Below are positions 22,343-29,405 of a stretch of 40,311 bases of DNA, piece by piece. The stretch is taken from the NCBI GenBank assembly GCA_041912175.1, contig JAYRNN010000182.1:1-40311 (forward strand), in the 5' to 3' direction. This DNA is from CAZAGA01 sp041912175. GTDB taxonomy: Bacteria > Chloroflexota > Anaerolineae > Anaerolineales > UBA4823. The notes beneath the pieces are model-generated. The model saw only the letters and a list, made by a program, of their open reading frames with translations, was not told the origin of the DNA and ran no database searches. Each line of letters opens with the position of its first letter. Position 1 is the first letter of the stretch. The translations under genes and the position numbers were made by a program.

Positions 22343-23284
22343 TTAGCCTACCTGTTTGGGCTCGGTCTGGGCGCCGGTCAACTTCAGGAAGATGTCTTCG
22401 AGTGAGGGGGTAGTAATTTCGAAGCGCCGGATGAGCAAACCGCTCTGGGCCAGTGAAGATAACAATTCTCGCTGCGCCATGTGGATGTCCTTGACGCCGA
22501 TGCGCGCTGTGCGTCCCTGAATTTGCAGCATCTCCACAACAGCGAGGTCACGCAATTGCGCCGCTGTGTCACCAAAACCGTGTTCGACTTCGATCTCGAA
22601 GATTGGCTGGGCGTAGCGTTCTAACAGCGCTTGACGGTCCGATTCGAGCACCATGCGGCCTTTGTTGATAATCCCGACCGTGTCGCAAACCCGTTCCACA
22701 TCGGCCAGAATATGCGTGGAGAGCAAAATGGTAGCCCGGCCTCTTAATGACTCGATCAGCTCCAGCACCTCACGTCGCCCGGCCGGGTCCAAGGCGCTAA
22801 CCGGCTCGTCCATCAGCAGGATGGCGGGTTTATGGATCAAGGCCTGGGCTAAACCCAGGCGCTGGCGCATTCCACGCGAGAATCCGCCAATCCGCCGGTT
22901 AGCCGCCTTGCCCAGACCGACTTCTTCCAACAGGACTTTGCTCCGTTGGGCGGATTCCTTTGCATCCAGGCCGTATAAGGGGGCGATGAAGTCGCGCAGG
23001 TACTCGCGCGGCGTCATCCAGGGATAAAATGCTGGCTCCTCGGGCAGCGAACCCATTACGGGGCGTTGGCCGAGGCTCTGGAGCGCAACCGGCTGGCCGT
23101 TAATCCAGGCCTGGCCCTGATTGGCGCGTGCCAACCCGGATAAGATGCGCAATGTGGTGGTCTTCCCAGCTCCATTCGGCCCTAAGAAACCATACACCAT
23201 CCCGGGTTGGACCTGCATATCCAGCCCGTTCAAGGCGCGTACGCTGCCGAAACGCTTGACCAGCTTCTCAATCCGTATCATCAT
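22343..23284 (-). CDS. ABC transporter ATP-binding protein
   Basis: The ATPase has about 313 residues from ATG 23284, which gives the usual beginning MMIRIEKLVKRFG; longer starts at 23296 and 23305 are possible. Walker A GPNGAGKTTT, the Q-loop around MGSLPEEPAFYPWM, the signature FSRGMRQRLGLAQAL (a variant of LSGGQ), Walker B ILLMDEPVSALDP and the H-loop LLSTHILADVERVCD are all present. The C-terminal 80 residues (regulatory region typical of drug/lipid exporters) follow. It overlaps the 3' end of the hydrolase gene by 17 bases and is 2 bases from the permease gene, so translation is coupled. Confidence 0.93.
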   Translation of the reverse strand: MMIRIEKLVKRFGSVRALNGLDMQVQPGMVYGFLGPNGAGKTTTLRILSGLARANQGQAWINGQPVALQSLGQRPVMGSLPEEPAFYPWMTPREYLRDFIAPLYGLDAKESAQRSKVLLEEVGLGKAANRRIGGFSRGMRQRLGLAQALIHKPAILLMDEPVSALDPAGRREVLELIESLRGRATILLSTHILADVERVCDTVGIINKGRMVLESDRQALLERYAQPIFEIEVEHGFGDTAAQLRDLAVVEMLQIQGRTARIGVKDIHMAQRELLSSLAQSGLLIRRFEITTPSLEDIFLKLTGAQTEPKQVG

Positions 23285-24932
23285 CTTCTCGATCATCCTC
23301 GTCATCTTCTTTGCGGCCCCAAATCAGGTAAACGGCGGAAACAATCAGGCCGGTCGGTAGAGTGAATAAGGTAATGACCAGTAACACAGCCCACAGCCAG
23401 CGTGGTCCGTGCGTATTCTTTCGCTTTGCCAGGTCAACCAAGGTAAAAATGGACACGCCGATTTGGATCAACAGGATCGGCAGGATTAATAACACCAGGC
23501 GCGTGATTTCTTGAAAGGTCAGCTTCCCGCCGATCAGTGGAATTTTGGGGTTTACCTGTCCAGTGTTGATGAAGCTGGCGATATCATTTACCACTAGCTC
23601 CGAGACGTGACTGGTAACCTGATATTCCTGTGGATTGGGCGCCCCGGCGCCGCGTATGAATAAATGGTTCAAATCAGGATATTGCTTGAACGTGACGCCT
23701 GGTTTGTTCTCCAGAGCGGCCTTCCAACCGTCAAAATCAGCCTGGGTTACTTGGTAATCGCGCTCGCCGCGCAGGAAGAACAAAGGCATCGAGAGGCCAT
23801 CTGCTGTACCGACCGGATCGTAGCTGCGCAGATCCAGCCAGTAAGCGCCCGGCGCGCCCAAAAGGTTCACCTGTGAGGCGTCTGCTGCCAGGGCGGCGTC
23901 CCTTACCTTGGCCGCTTGCGCCTTTAGCTCATCGATTTGCGCCTGTTCGTCCGCACTGATCGAGCCATCTAGTTGTGAGAGGTAGGTTACCTGTTCGATC
24001 ATCAGGTCTTCCAATGGACGGGTGGGTCCGGCCAGGATAATCACGCCCGCTAAATCGGGGGCTTGTGCAGCAATACGCGGCGCCAACAGGCCTCCCAGGC
24101 TGTGTCCCAGCAAATAGATCTGCTTTGGATCAATGCCTGGCGTATGGCGTAAGAGGTCGATGGCAGCCAGCGCGTCGTCTACGGTTTCTTCCTTGACGGT
24201 GAAACGGCCGGTTTCTCCGACAAATTGCTCCGGATAAACCTTGGTACGTTTATCGTAGCGCAGCACCGCAATCCCTTGAGAAGATAATCCCTCGGCCAGA
24301 TCGCGAAATGGTTTGTTGGTATAGATCGTTTCATCCCGGTCATTGGGGCCTGATCCGTGTACTAATACCACCCCCGGGAAAGGTCCTGAGCCATTTGGCA
24401 TCGTCAAGGTCCCCGGCAACGGGGACCTCGTATCGCCGACGGTGACTTCTTGCGCTGTGAAGGTCTGGGGGTCTGCATACGCCGCGGTTTTGTAGGGCTG
24501 CGCCGCCGCGGCGCCCATCCCGGCCGGGTAATAGTGCATCCCCACTACTTTCCCGTCCTGGTTGAAAGCAATTTGGATATCTACCGACCCATTGGCGAAC
24601 TTGGTGGTTACATAGACAAGATCAAGGTTTGCTTCGTGGAGAAGCGTCGTACCTGAAATCTCTTGGAACGCGCCTTGTTGTTCGATCAGCCCTTTTACTG
24701 CCTGCTCGAACTGGGTCACGGTATCTGCTTTCACCAGGCCGGGCTCGAGTTTCTGAACAGCTTGTTCGAACTGGCCTTGCGCCAGCAAGTTGACAAAATC
24801 CTTGGCGGCGTTTTCCAGGTCGCTGGGTGTGGTTTGCTCAGGCGTCTGCGCCAGCACCGTGCTCGCCGAAAATATGGCGAGCAAGCACAGTATGATGATC
24901 GTTTGTAATAATCGATGTGTTGAGTTTTTCAT
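23268..24932 (-). CDS. Secreted alpha/beta hydrolase with PLDc_N-like membrane tail
   Basis: The protein has 554 residues and a Sec signal peptide ending near VLAQ (residue 29). Residues 35-135 match a DUF3887-like domain (AKDFVNLLAQGQFEQAVQKL). Residues 160-440 are an alpha/beta hydrolase: oxyanion segment VVLVHGSGPNDRDE, nucleophile serine in LLGHSLGGLLAP, acid in RGERDYQVTQADF, and histidine in LNHLFIRGAG. The C-terminal roughly 90 residues hold two membrane spans. The second (RWLWAVLLVITLFTLPTGLIVSAVYLIWGRK) resembles PLDc_N, a small membrane domain seen as a separate protein (YxlE) next to an ABC pair in the B. subtilis sigY operon. A strongly acidic tail ends the protein. It is the first gene of a hydrolase-ATPase-permease operon, and a parS site lies just before its start. 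Confidence 0.9.
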   Translation of the reverse strand: MKNSTHRLLQTIIILCLLAIFSASTVLAQTPEQTTPSDLENAAKDFVNLLAQGQFEQAVQKLEPGLVKADTVTQFEQAVKGLIEQQGAFQEISGTTLLHEANLDLVYVTTKFANGSVDIQIAFNQDGKVVGMHYYPAGMGAAAAQPYKTAAYADPQTFTAQEVTVGDTRSPLPGTLTMPNGSGPFPGVVLVHGSGPNDRDETIYTNKPFRDLAEGLSSQGIAVLRYDKRTKVYPEQFVGETGRFTVKEETVDDALAAIDLLRHTPGIDPKQIYLLGHSLGGLLAPRIAAQAPDLAGVIILAGPTRPLEDLMIEQVTYLSQLDGSISADEQAQIDELKAQAAKVRDAALAADASQVNLLGAPGAYWLDLRSYDPVGTADGLSMPLFFLRGERDYQVTQADFDGWKAALENKPGVTFKQYPDLNHLFIRGAGAPNPQEYQVTSHVSELVVNDIASFINTGQVNPKIPLIGGKLTFQEITRLVLLILPILLIQIGVSIFTLVDLAKRKNTHGPRWLWAVLLVITLFTLPTGLIVSAVYLIWGRKEDDEDDREDDDTD

Positions 24933-24946
24933 TTTTTATCTTTATC

Positions 24947-24962
24947 TGTTTCACGTGAAACA
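24947..24962. other. parS site 2
   Basis: An identical perfect palindrome, TGTTTCACGTGAAACA, lies 15 bases before the hydrolase start codon and 3.4 kb from the first copy. ParB bound here would sit in the leader of the hydrolase/ABC operon. Confidence 0.9.
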
Positions 24963-25001
24963 TGCGCTGAATATCTTTCGGTTGTCTATAAAGGATTCTG
25001 G

Positions 25002-25030
25002 GGCTGTCCAAGAAGAGCAGTTGGACAGCC
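25002..25030 (-). terminator. Hairpin after the slipin gene
   Basis: GGCTGTCCAA (25002-25011) and TTGGACAGCC (25021-25030) form a perfect 10-base stem with a 9-base loop, 18 bases after the slipin stop. No U tract follows on the minus strand, so termination strength is uncertain. Confidence 0.6.
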
Positions 25031-25048
25031 CACGAAGAACTCTTCTCT

Positions 25049-26026
25049 TTATCCATTGGTCTGAGCGGAAGTCTCGGCCGATTTTGAGTTCTGCGCCAGA
25101 GCGACCAGCCCGGTCATCCCGCCCAGGTTCATGGTGTCCACCGCGCTGGAGGGCACGATCACGAAGGCGCCCTTTTCTTTCAGGCCCTCGAAGAGCATGT
25201 TCATCGCCCGCAAGTGTAGTGCGGTGGGGTTGTTGATATAGGATTGGGCTGCGCTGGCGAAGCTATCAGCGATCTGCATCTCCGACTCACCCAAGATGAC
25301 GCGCGCCTGCCGCTCGCGTTCGGCCTGCGCCTGGCGGCTCATGGCGTCTTCCAAACCCTGCGGGATAATCACATCACGGATTTCGACCGATTGCACCGAG
25401 ATGCCCCACGGGGTGGTACGTTCGTCGATGATCTTCTGCAGATCATCGTCCATCTTCGCCCGCCCGATCAAGATATCCGCCAGGTACATTTGCCCAATGA
25501 TCTCGCGTAAGGCAGTCTGCGCCGCCCAGGCGATCGCCGCAAAGTAATCTTTCACTTCCAATGCAGCTTTCTCTGCGTCCCATACCGCCCAGAATAATAC
25601 TGCATCCACATCCACGGGAACGGTGTCCTTGGTCAGCGTTTTTTCCGCGTTGAATGGCGTCACCATCACACGGTGGTCGATCCAGATCGGCGTGCTTTCC
25701 AGCAGCGGTGTGATCCAGAAAAAACCAGGCCCGCGCAACCCGACGAACTTACCCAGGCGGAGCACGATCACTTTTTCCCACTGGTTGGCTACTTTGATGC
25801 CAAACAGTAATATCAACGCCAGCAACAGCATGATTCCGAACCAGACGCCAATCCAGATATCTCCGACCCCGTTTGCATCCAGGACGAAGATGCCGCCGAT
25901 GCCGATAGCTAATACCAGGGCGAAGCTCACCCCTGCCAGGGCAGAGATGCGAACTCCATCCTGCGACGCGTCAGCCGGAAGGGTTCCGCTGGTCGCGGTC
26001 GGTTCAGTACCACTCTTGTTTCTCAT
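25049..26026 (-). CDS. Slipin (SPFH/Band 7 membrane protein)
   Basis: The protein has 325 residues from ATG 26026, chosen because AAGGAAG lies upstream and the preceding 17 in-frame codons look non-structured. A GTG/ATG at 26077/26074 is an alternative. Two membrane spans (residues 30-50 and 60-80) precede a Band 7/SPFH domain: NQWEKVIVLRLGKFVGLRGPGFFWITPLLE, VDVDAVLFWAVWDAEKAALEV, then IQSVEIRDVIIPQGLEDAMSRQAQAERERQARVILGESE, the usual slipin core, followed by a helical part. Slipins assemble in membrane microdomains and often act with a NfeD-like protease, which is not found here. The gene follows a GntR/YtrA regulator by about 55 bases in the same operon. Confidence 0.92.
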   Translation of the reverse strand: MRNKSGTEPTATSGTLPADASQDGVRISALAGVSFALVLAIGIGGIFVLDANGVGDIWIGVWFGIMLLLALILLFGIKVANQWEKVIVLRLGKFVGLRGPGFFWITPLLESTPIWIDHRVMVTPFNAEKTLTKDTVPVDVDAVLFWAVWDAEKAALEVKDYFAAIAWAAQTALREIIGQMYLADILIGRAKMDDDLQKIIDERTTPWGISVQSVEIRDVIIPQGLEDAMSRQAQAERERQARVILGESEMQIADSFASAAQSYINNPTALHLRAMNMLFEGLKEKGAFVIVPSSAVDTMNLGGMTGLVALAQNSKSAETSAQTNG

Positions 26027-26080
26027 TCCTACCTGCTTCCTTTTTTCTTGGTTTTGATGGGTGAGGCCTTGCATCACTCA

Positions 26081-26500
26081 TCAAAAAACTTGTTCTTCTT
26101 CATCAGTGGGCGGGTCGCCGGTTTTCCAGGCTTCCAACCGCTCACCAATGATCTGGGTGACCTGTTCGGGCGTGAAACCCAGCCGCAGTGTCTCTTTTAA
26201 GTAGCGCTTGGTTAATAACTCCAACTCCTGGCTGCGCAGGCGTTCCAACGTTTCCTCCGTCGGCTGTTCCCAGATATAGGTGCCGCGCCCTTGTTGGGTG
26301 GAAATCACCCTGGCTTCATCCAATAGGCGATAAGCGCGCGCCACCGTATTGAAATTGACCCGCAAGTCAGTTGCCAATTGCCGCACGGTGGGGAGCTGAT
26401 CGCCTTGCTTGAGCTCGCCGCTGGCTACTTTACGGCGCACCTGTTCGACGATCTGAATGTAGATCGGTTGGTTAGAGCGGAAATCGATCTTGATATCCAT
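26081..26500 (-). CDS. GntR-family regulator, YtrA subfamily
   Basis: The protein has 139 residues. The N-terminal winged helix reads PIYIQIVEQVRRKVASGELKQGDQLPTVRQLATDLRVNFNTVARAYRLLDEARVISTQQGRGTYI, the GntR DNA-binding signature. The short C-terminal helical arm (residues 80-120) is the length of the YtrA subfamily, which typically represses its own operon of membrane or ABC transport proteins. The start ATG is 26500. A sigma-70 promoter with an overlapping inverted repeat precedes it, and the slipin gene follows, so it probably represses itself and slipin. Confidence 0.93.
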   Translation of the reverse strand: MDIKIDFRSNQPIYIQIVEQVRRKVASGELKQGDQLPTVRQLATDLRVNFNTVARAYRLLDEARVISTQQGRGTYIWEQPTEETLERLRSQELELLTKRYLKETLRLGFTPEQVTQIIGERLEAWKTGDPPTDEEEQVF

Positions 26501-26531
26501 GCGCTGTTAATCCATATAAATATGCTCCGGT

Positions 26532-26572
26532 TTGTATCATTGTCTTATTGTATCAATGTATGATTGATACAA
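26532..26572. promoter_or_regulatory. Operator of the GntR-slipin operon
   Basis: TTGTATCAA (26548-26556) and TTGATACAA (26564-26572) form a 9-base inverted repeat with a 7-base spacer. A third half-site, TTGTATCA, lies at 26532-26539, 16 bases from the left arm. The repeat begins within the -10 box and covers the predicted transcription start, so a bound dimer would block initiation. Confidence 0.8.
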
Positions 26573-26599
26573 TTGTATATCAAAATAGGAATTTGTCAA
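26572..26599 (-). promoter_or_regulatory. Promoter of the GntR-slipin operon
   Basis: On the minus strand, perfect TTGACA (complement of 26594-26599), a 16-base spacer and TACAAT (complement of 26572-26577). Confidence 0.75.
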
Positions 26600-26647
26600 G
26601 AGGGTGGGGCTTTTAAAGTCGAGGTGCGGGCTAACCAGAAAGTTTTT

Positions 26648-26685
26648 AAGGTGTTGTCCCAAAAGTACTTTTGGGACAACACCTT
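26648..26685. terminator. 38-base perfect palindrome after the beta-helix gene
   Basis: AAGGTGTTGTCCCAAAAG (26648-26665) is followed directly by its mirror arm, through a TA centre, to 26685; all 38 bases are self-complementary. It lies 40 bases after the stop of the minus-strand beta-helix gene. Neither side has a long U tract, so it may be a terminator helped by other factors, or a binding site. Confidence 0.65.
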
Positions 26686-26724
26686 ATATCTTTCAAGTCA
26701 GCCCGCCAAGGGGGAAAGCAGTGG

Positions 26725-29028
26725 TTACCGCGTCGTTATTGGTAGAAAGACTGCATACCATGAGATAGAAACTTGATCTGCGCCCAGGTCGGGACGGCTC
26801 CAAGGAGTTGTAGGACGCGGGTCCTGGTCGATATCTACCGAGCTCAAACCTGCCAGGCCCTTCCAGGTCGCAGCCGAGGTATTCTGGATGTGATATCCGT
26901 CCGCCTCAAAGGCGGCCGAACCGTAGAAGGTGTTCGTTTCCACCACAGTCCTATTTTTGAAATTGGTGTTGGCATCCGCCAGATTTGTGTCCAGTTGTGC
27001 CTGGCCGCTGCCTTCTACCCAAACCGCAAGTGCGTTGTTGGCGAGAATAGAATTTTTTAGGCTGCCTGTCCCGCCGGTATGGATGTAAAGACCGCTTCGC
27101 CCGGCGCGCGCGATCGTCAGGTGGCGAGCGTCCAGGGTATTGCCCGTTTCGACGGTTACGCCATCCAATGCCTGGTTTATTATAGCCAGGTTTTGAAGGG
27201 TGATATTGGAACCAACGTATACACCGTTCCTGCCGCCTATGATCAGGTTGGCGTTCACCTGCGCCGTGGCGCTATTAATGATGGATAGAACGAAGTCGGC
27301 TGAATCTTGTAGGGTGCTATTCTCCACGATCACCGATTTGTTTGCGGCCAGGTTATAAATTGTCATCGTGGAGCAAATTAAATTATTCCAAAAAGCACAG
27401 CCGCGTTCGACGATGGCATGATCTAAATGCCCGCTGGCGCCGGCGGGGCCATCAAAGATTAATCCCCCCCAGGTACCGACGCCTTCCTCCTGGGTGGTAA
27501 ACCGGATTGGCTGTCCTGCGCTGCCAACTGCTTGTAAATCTCCTTGGATGATCAGGAAATTGTTCCCGGCCATGCGCAGCGTCAACCCAGGCTGGACTGT
27601 CATCGTACTCCCCGTGGGCAGTGTAAAGGCGCCTGTGAAATAATAGGCGCTCAACCCAGTTTGTCGGGTCAGGTTGATATCATGATTAGTCATTGCCGGG
27701 GGTACAAGATAGACATAATCCTTCGTGTTTGCGGTGAAGGTGACGCCGGAAAGTGGGACTTGCGAAGCGGCGCCCTCGATCTGGATCGGCCAATTGTTGC
27801 GTGCCAGAGTGCTGTTCGATAGGGTAAGTTTGCCATCCACCACACGGACGCCAAACCCGCGATTATCTTGCACCGTGCTGTGTTCCACCAGCACCTGCCC
27901 TTCGGCAGGCGTGTTGCGTACCAATAGAGCGTAAGGTCCATATTCGGCCAGATTATCGGCGCCTTTTTCGATGGTTACATAATCCAGGTGTCCCGTTCCT
28001 CCTCCATCGCGCCCATCGAAGGCCAGGCCAAACCATTCAATAGGTAGGTTGTCCATATCGGGGATGCCTGATATCTTGATGGGTTGTGCTGCAGAACCGG
28101 CTGCATTCAATTGCCCTTTCACTGTTAATGACCCAGTTCCCGTGCGAACCGTCGTCCCTGGATCGATCGTCAGGCTTCGACCTGCGGGGATGGTGGTTCC
28201 TTGTAGGAAAACGTAAGCGTCCAGGCCAGACTGGGTGGGCAGGCTGAAATCATGCCCCATTAGCGCTCCTGTGCTGATAAAGATCGAGTCTTCCGGCACA
28301 AAATAGTTTCCCCGGTTCTCATAGTAAGGATACATATTTTCGGAAAAACTGTTGCCCGAATAGGTTACAACCGATGACGCCCCGTTAATATAGATCGGGT
28401 ATTTGTTCTGGCTAAAGTTAGTATTGTTTACGTTCACAGTGCTGTCCACCACGAACAGCCCTTTGCCGACATTGTTGAGAATGAGCGAATGGTTGATCGA
28501 GACCAGTTTGCCGGCTGCCAGGTCTTTTACGAAGATCGCAGTCTGGGCGTTTCCGCACCGGTCATCTACGCAGCCATCCGGCAGAAGGTTGGATCCGGCG
28601 CGCTCGATGGTTGCATAGTTGATCGTACCACTGCCGTCGCCTGCCGAGCCGTCGAAAAAAATCCCTGCCCAGGGAGTGTCAGATTGGTAAACGTAATTCT
28701 TCATAATCACCGGTTGGTCGGCCGTCCCCAACACGTCCAGGTGGCCCCTGATGATGAGGTACTTCCAAAATGCATCCCCCGTTTGCGCCAGGGTAACGCC
28801 AGGTTGGATGGTCAGCGTGGCGCCGGCTTGAACCGTTACATCGCCATTTAGATAATGCGTGCCTGTACACCAGGACTCATCTGCGCTTATTGACCCGGTG
28901 TGGAATTCGTTGGCCGAACACGGACCCGCAGCTTGTGCAGTTTTACCGGGAAACAAATTATCCAGTACTAAAACAAACAAAATCAGGTAGACAGGCAAAG
29001 CCCAGAGGAACAAAAGTTTTTTCTTCAT
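26725..29028 (-). CDS. Secreted right-handed beta-helix repeat protein
   Basis: The protein has about 767 residues from ATG 29028, with GGAG 6 bases upstream; earlier in-frame codons (ATG 29031, TTG 29040) are possible. The N-terminus (KKKLLFLWALPVYLILFVLVLDN) is a signal peptide. The rest is made of parallel beta-helix coils. Three long modules each start with a phrase like TVQAGATLTIQPGVTL / SLTIDPGTTVRTGTGSL / TMTVQPGLTLRMAGNNFL and continue with GAGIFFDG-type and HATVER-type strands, as in pectate-lyase-like and Omp/adhesin passenger domains. No lyase catalytic residues can be assigned, so binding or adhesion is at least as likely. The protein ends AVFLPITTR, resembling the LPxxxR motif in the SUMF-like protein. 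It is preceded by a small gene and probable SARP boxes. Confidence 0.88.
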   Translation of the reverse strand: MKKKLLFLWALPVYLILFVLVLDNLFPGKTAQAAGPCSANEFHTGSISADESWCTGTHYLNGDVTVQAGATLTIQPGVTLAQTGDAFWKYLIIRGHLDVLGTADQPVIMKNYVYQSDTPWAGIFFDGSAGDGSGTINYATIERAGSNLLPDGCVDDRCGNAQTAIFVKDLAAGKLVSINHSLILNNVGKGLFVVDSTVNVNNTNFSQNKYPIYINGASSVVTYSGNSFSENMYPYYENRGNYFVPEDSIFISTGALMGHDFSLPTQSGLDAYVFLQGTTIPAGRSLTIDPGTTVRTGTGSLTVKGQLNAAGSAAQPIKISGIPDMDNLPIEWFGLAFDGRDGGGTGHLDYVTIEKGADNLAEYGPYALLVRNTPAEGQVLVEHSTVQDNRGFGVRVVDGKLTLSNSTLARNNWPIQIEGAASQVPLSGVTFTANTKDYVYLVPPAMTNHDINLTRQTGLSAYYFTGAFTLPTGSTMTVQPGLTLRMAGNNFLIIQGDLQAVGSAGQPIRFTTQEEGVGTWGGLIFDGPAGASGHLDHAIVERGCAFWNNLICSTMTIYNLAANKSVIVENSTLQDSADFVLSIINSATAQVNANLIIGGRNGVYVGSNITLQNLAIINQALDGVTVETGNTLDARHLTIARAGRSGLYIHTGGTGSLKNSILANNALAVWVEGSGQAQLDTNLADANTNFKNRTVVETNTFYGSAAFEADGYHIQNTSAATWKGLAGLSSVDIDQDPRPTTPWSRPDLGADQVSISWYAVFLPITTR

Positions 29029-29080
29029 CATCTTCTCCAAAACAGTTTTAATAAACGCTTAATGCTATATAAATATGTTG

Positions 29081-29266
29081 CTATGGTTGGCTTACGGGTG
29101 GAGGCAACGATTTTGTGATGCAGCGATGCAGCAGTCTCTCCAATTCATATTTGTCCTTGAACGACGTGCTTTCTTTTTCCTCCAGGGAACGTACATCGCC
29201 GCACAATCGCTCAAGCACATTGGTATCAACATAAAGGTGTAAAATGAACGTTTTAACCAATCGCAT
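29081..29266 (-). CDS. Small protein of unknown function
   Basis: The protein has 61 residues from ATG 29266. The start has GGAGA with a 5-base spacing to the ATG, a proper promoter lies immediately upstream, and codons are balanced, which supports real coding. The sequence VKTFILHLYVDTNVLERLCGDVRSLEEKESTSFKDKYELERLLHRCI has alternating hydrophobic strands, then an acidic turn and a C-terminal helix. The opening LYVDTNVL resembles the first strand of PIN nucleases, but the protein is far too short for a PIN domain. It is followed 50 bases later by the beta-helix gene. No function is assigned. Confidence 0.6.
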   Translation of the reverse strand: MRLVKTFILHLYVDTNVLERLCGDVRSLEEKESTSFKDKYELERLLHRCITKSLPPPVSQP

Positions 29267-29284
29267 TTGCTCTCCGTTGCGTTC

Positions 29285-29329
29285 AATATATCAAACTGTT
29301 TTGCCAAATCATTGCCAAAAGTGGCCAAA
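29285..29329 (-). promoter_or_regulatory. Probable SARP-type direct repeats and promoter
   Basis: On the minus strand the heptamers TTTGGCC (29329-29323), TTTGGCA (29319-29313) and TTTGGCA (29308-29302) are phased 10 and 11 bases apart on one face of the helix. The last ends about 8-11 bases before a -10-like TGATATATT (29293-29285). SARP/BTAD regulators are known to bind heptamer direct repeats with 11-base phasing just upstream of -10. The gene for such a regulator is adjacent. Confidence 0.65.
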
Positions 29330-29348
29330 AAGAAGGGATTTTGGAATC

Positions 29349-29381
29349 AAAAAGACGAGGGCTGGCGCCACTCGTCTTTTT
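29349..29381 (-). terminator. Terminator of the SARP/BTAD regulator gene
   Basis: AAAAAGACGAG (29349-29359) and CTCGTCTTTTT (29371-29381) form an 11-base perfect stem with an 11-base loop, 25 bases after the regulator stop. It works in either direction because both arms end in A/T runs. Confidence 0.88.
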
Positions 29382-29405
29382 GAGGGGGAAATACTCGTCG
29401 AATTA

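Noticed and set aside
26564..26776. 70-codon frame on the plus strand near the GntR gene
   Set aside because: It covers the promoter/operator and the 38-base palindrome and runs into the beta-helix gene; no coding character.
29092..29328. 78-codon frame overlapping the small ORF
   Set aside because: It crosses the SARP-like boxes and promoter; the 61-residue frame has the better start site and codon pattern.
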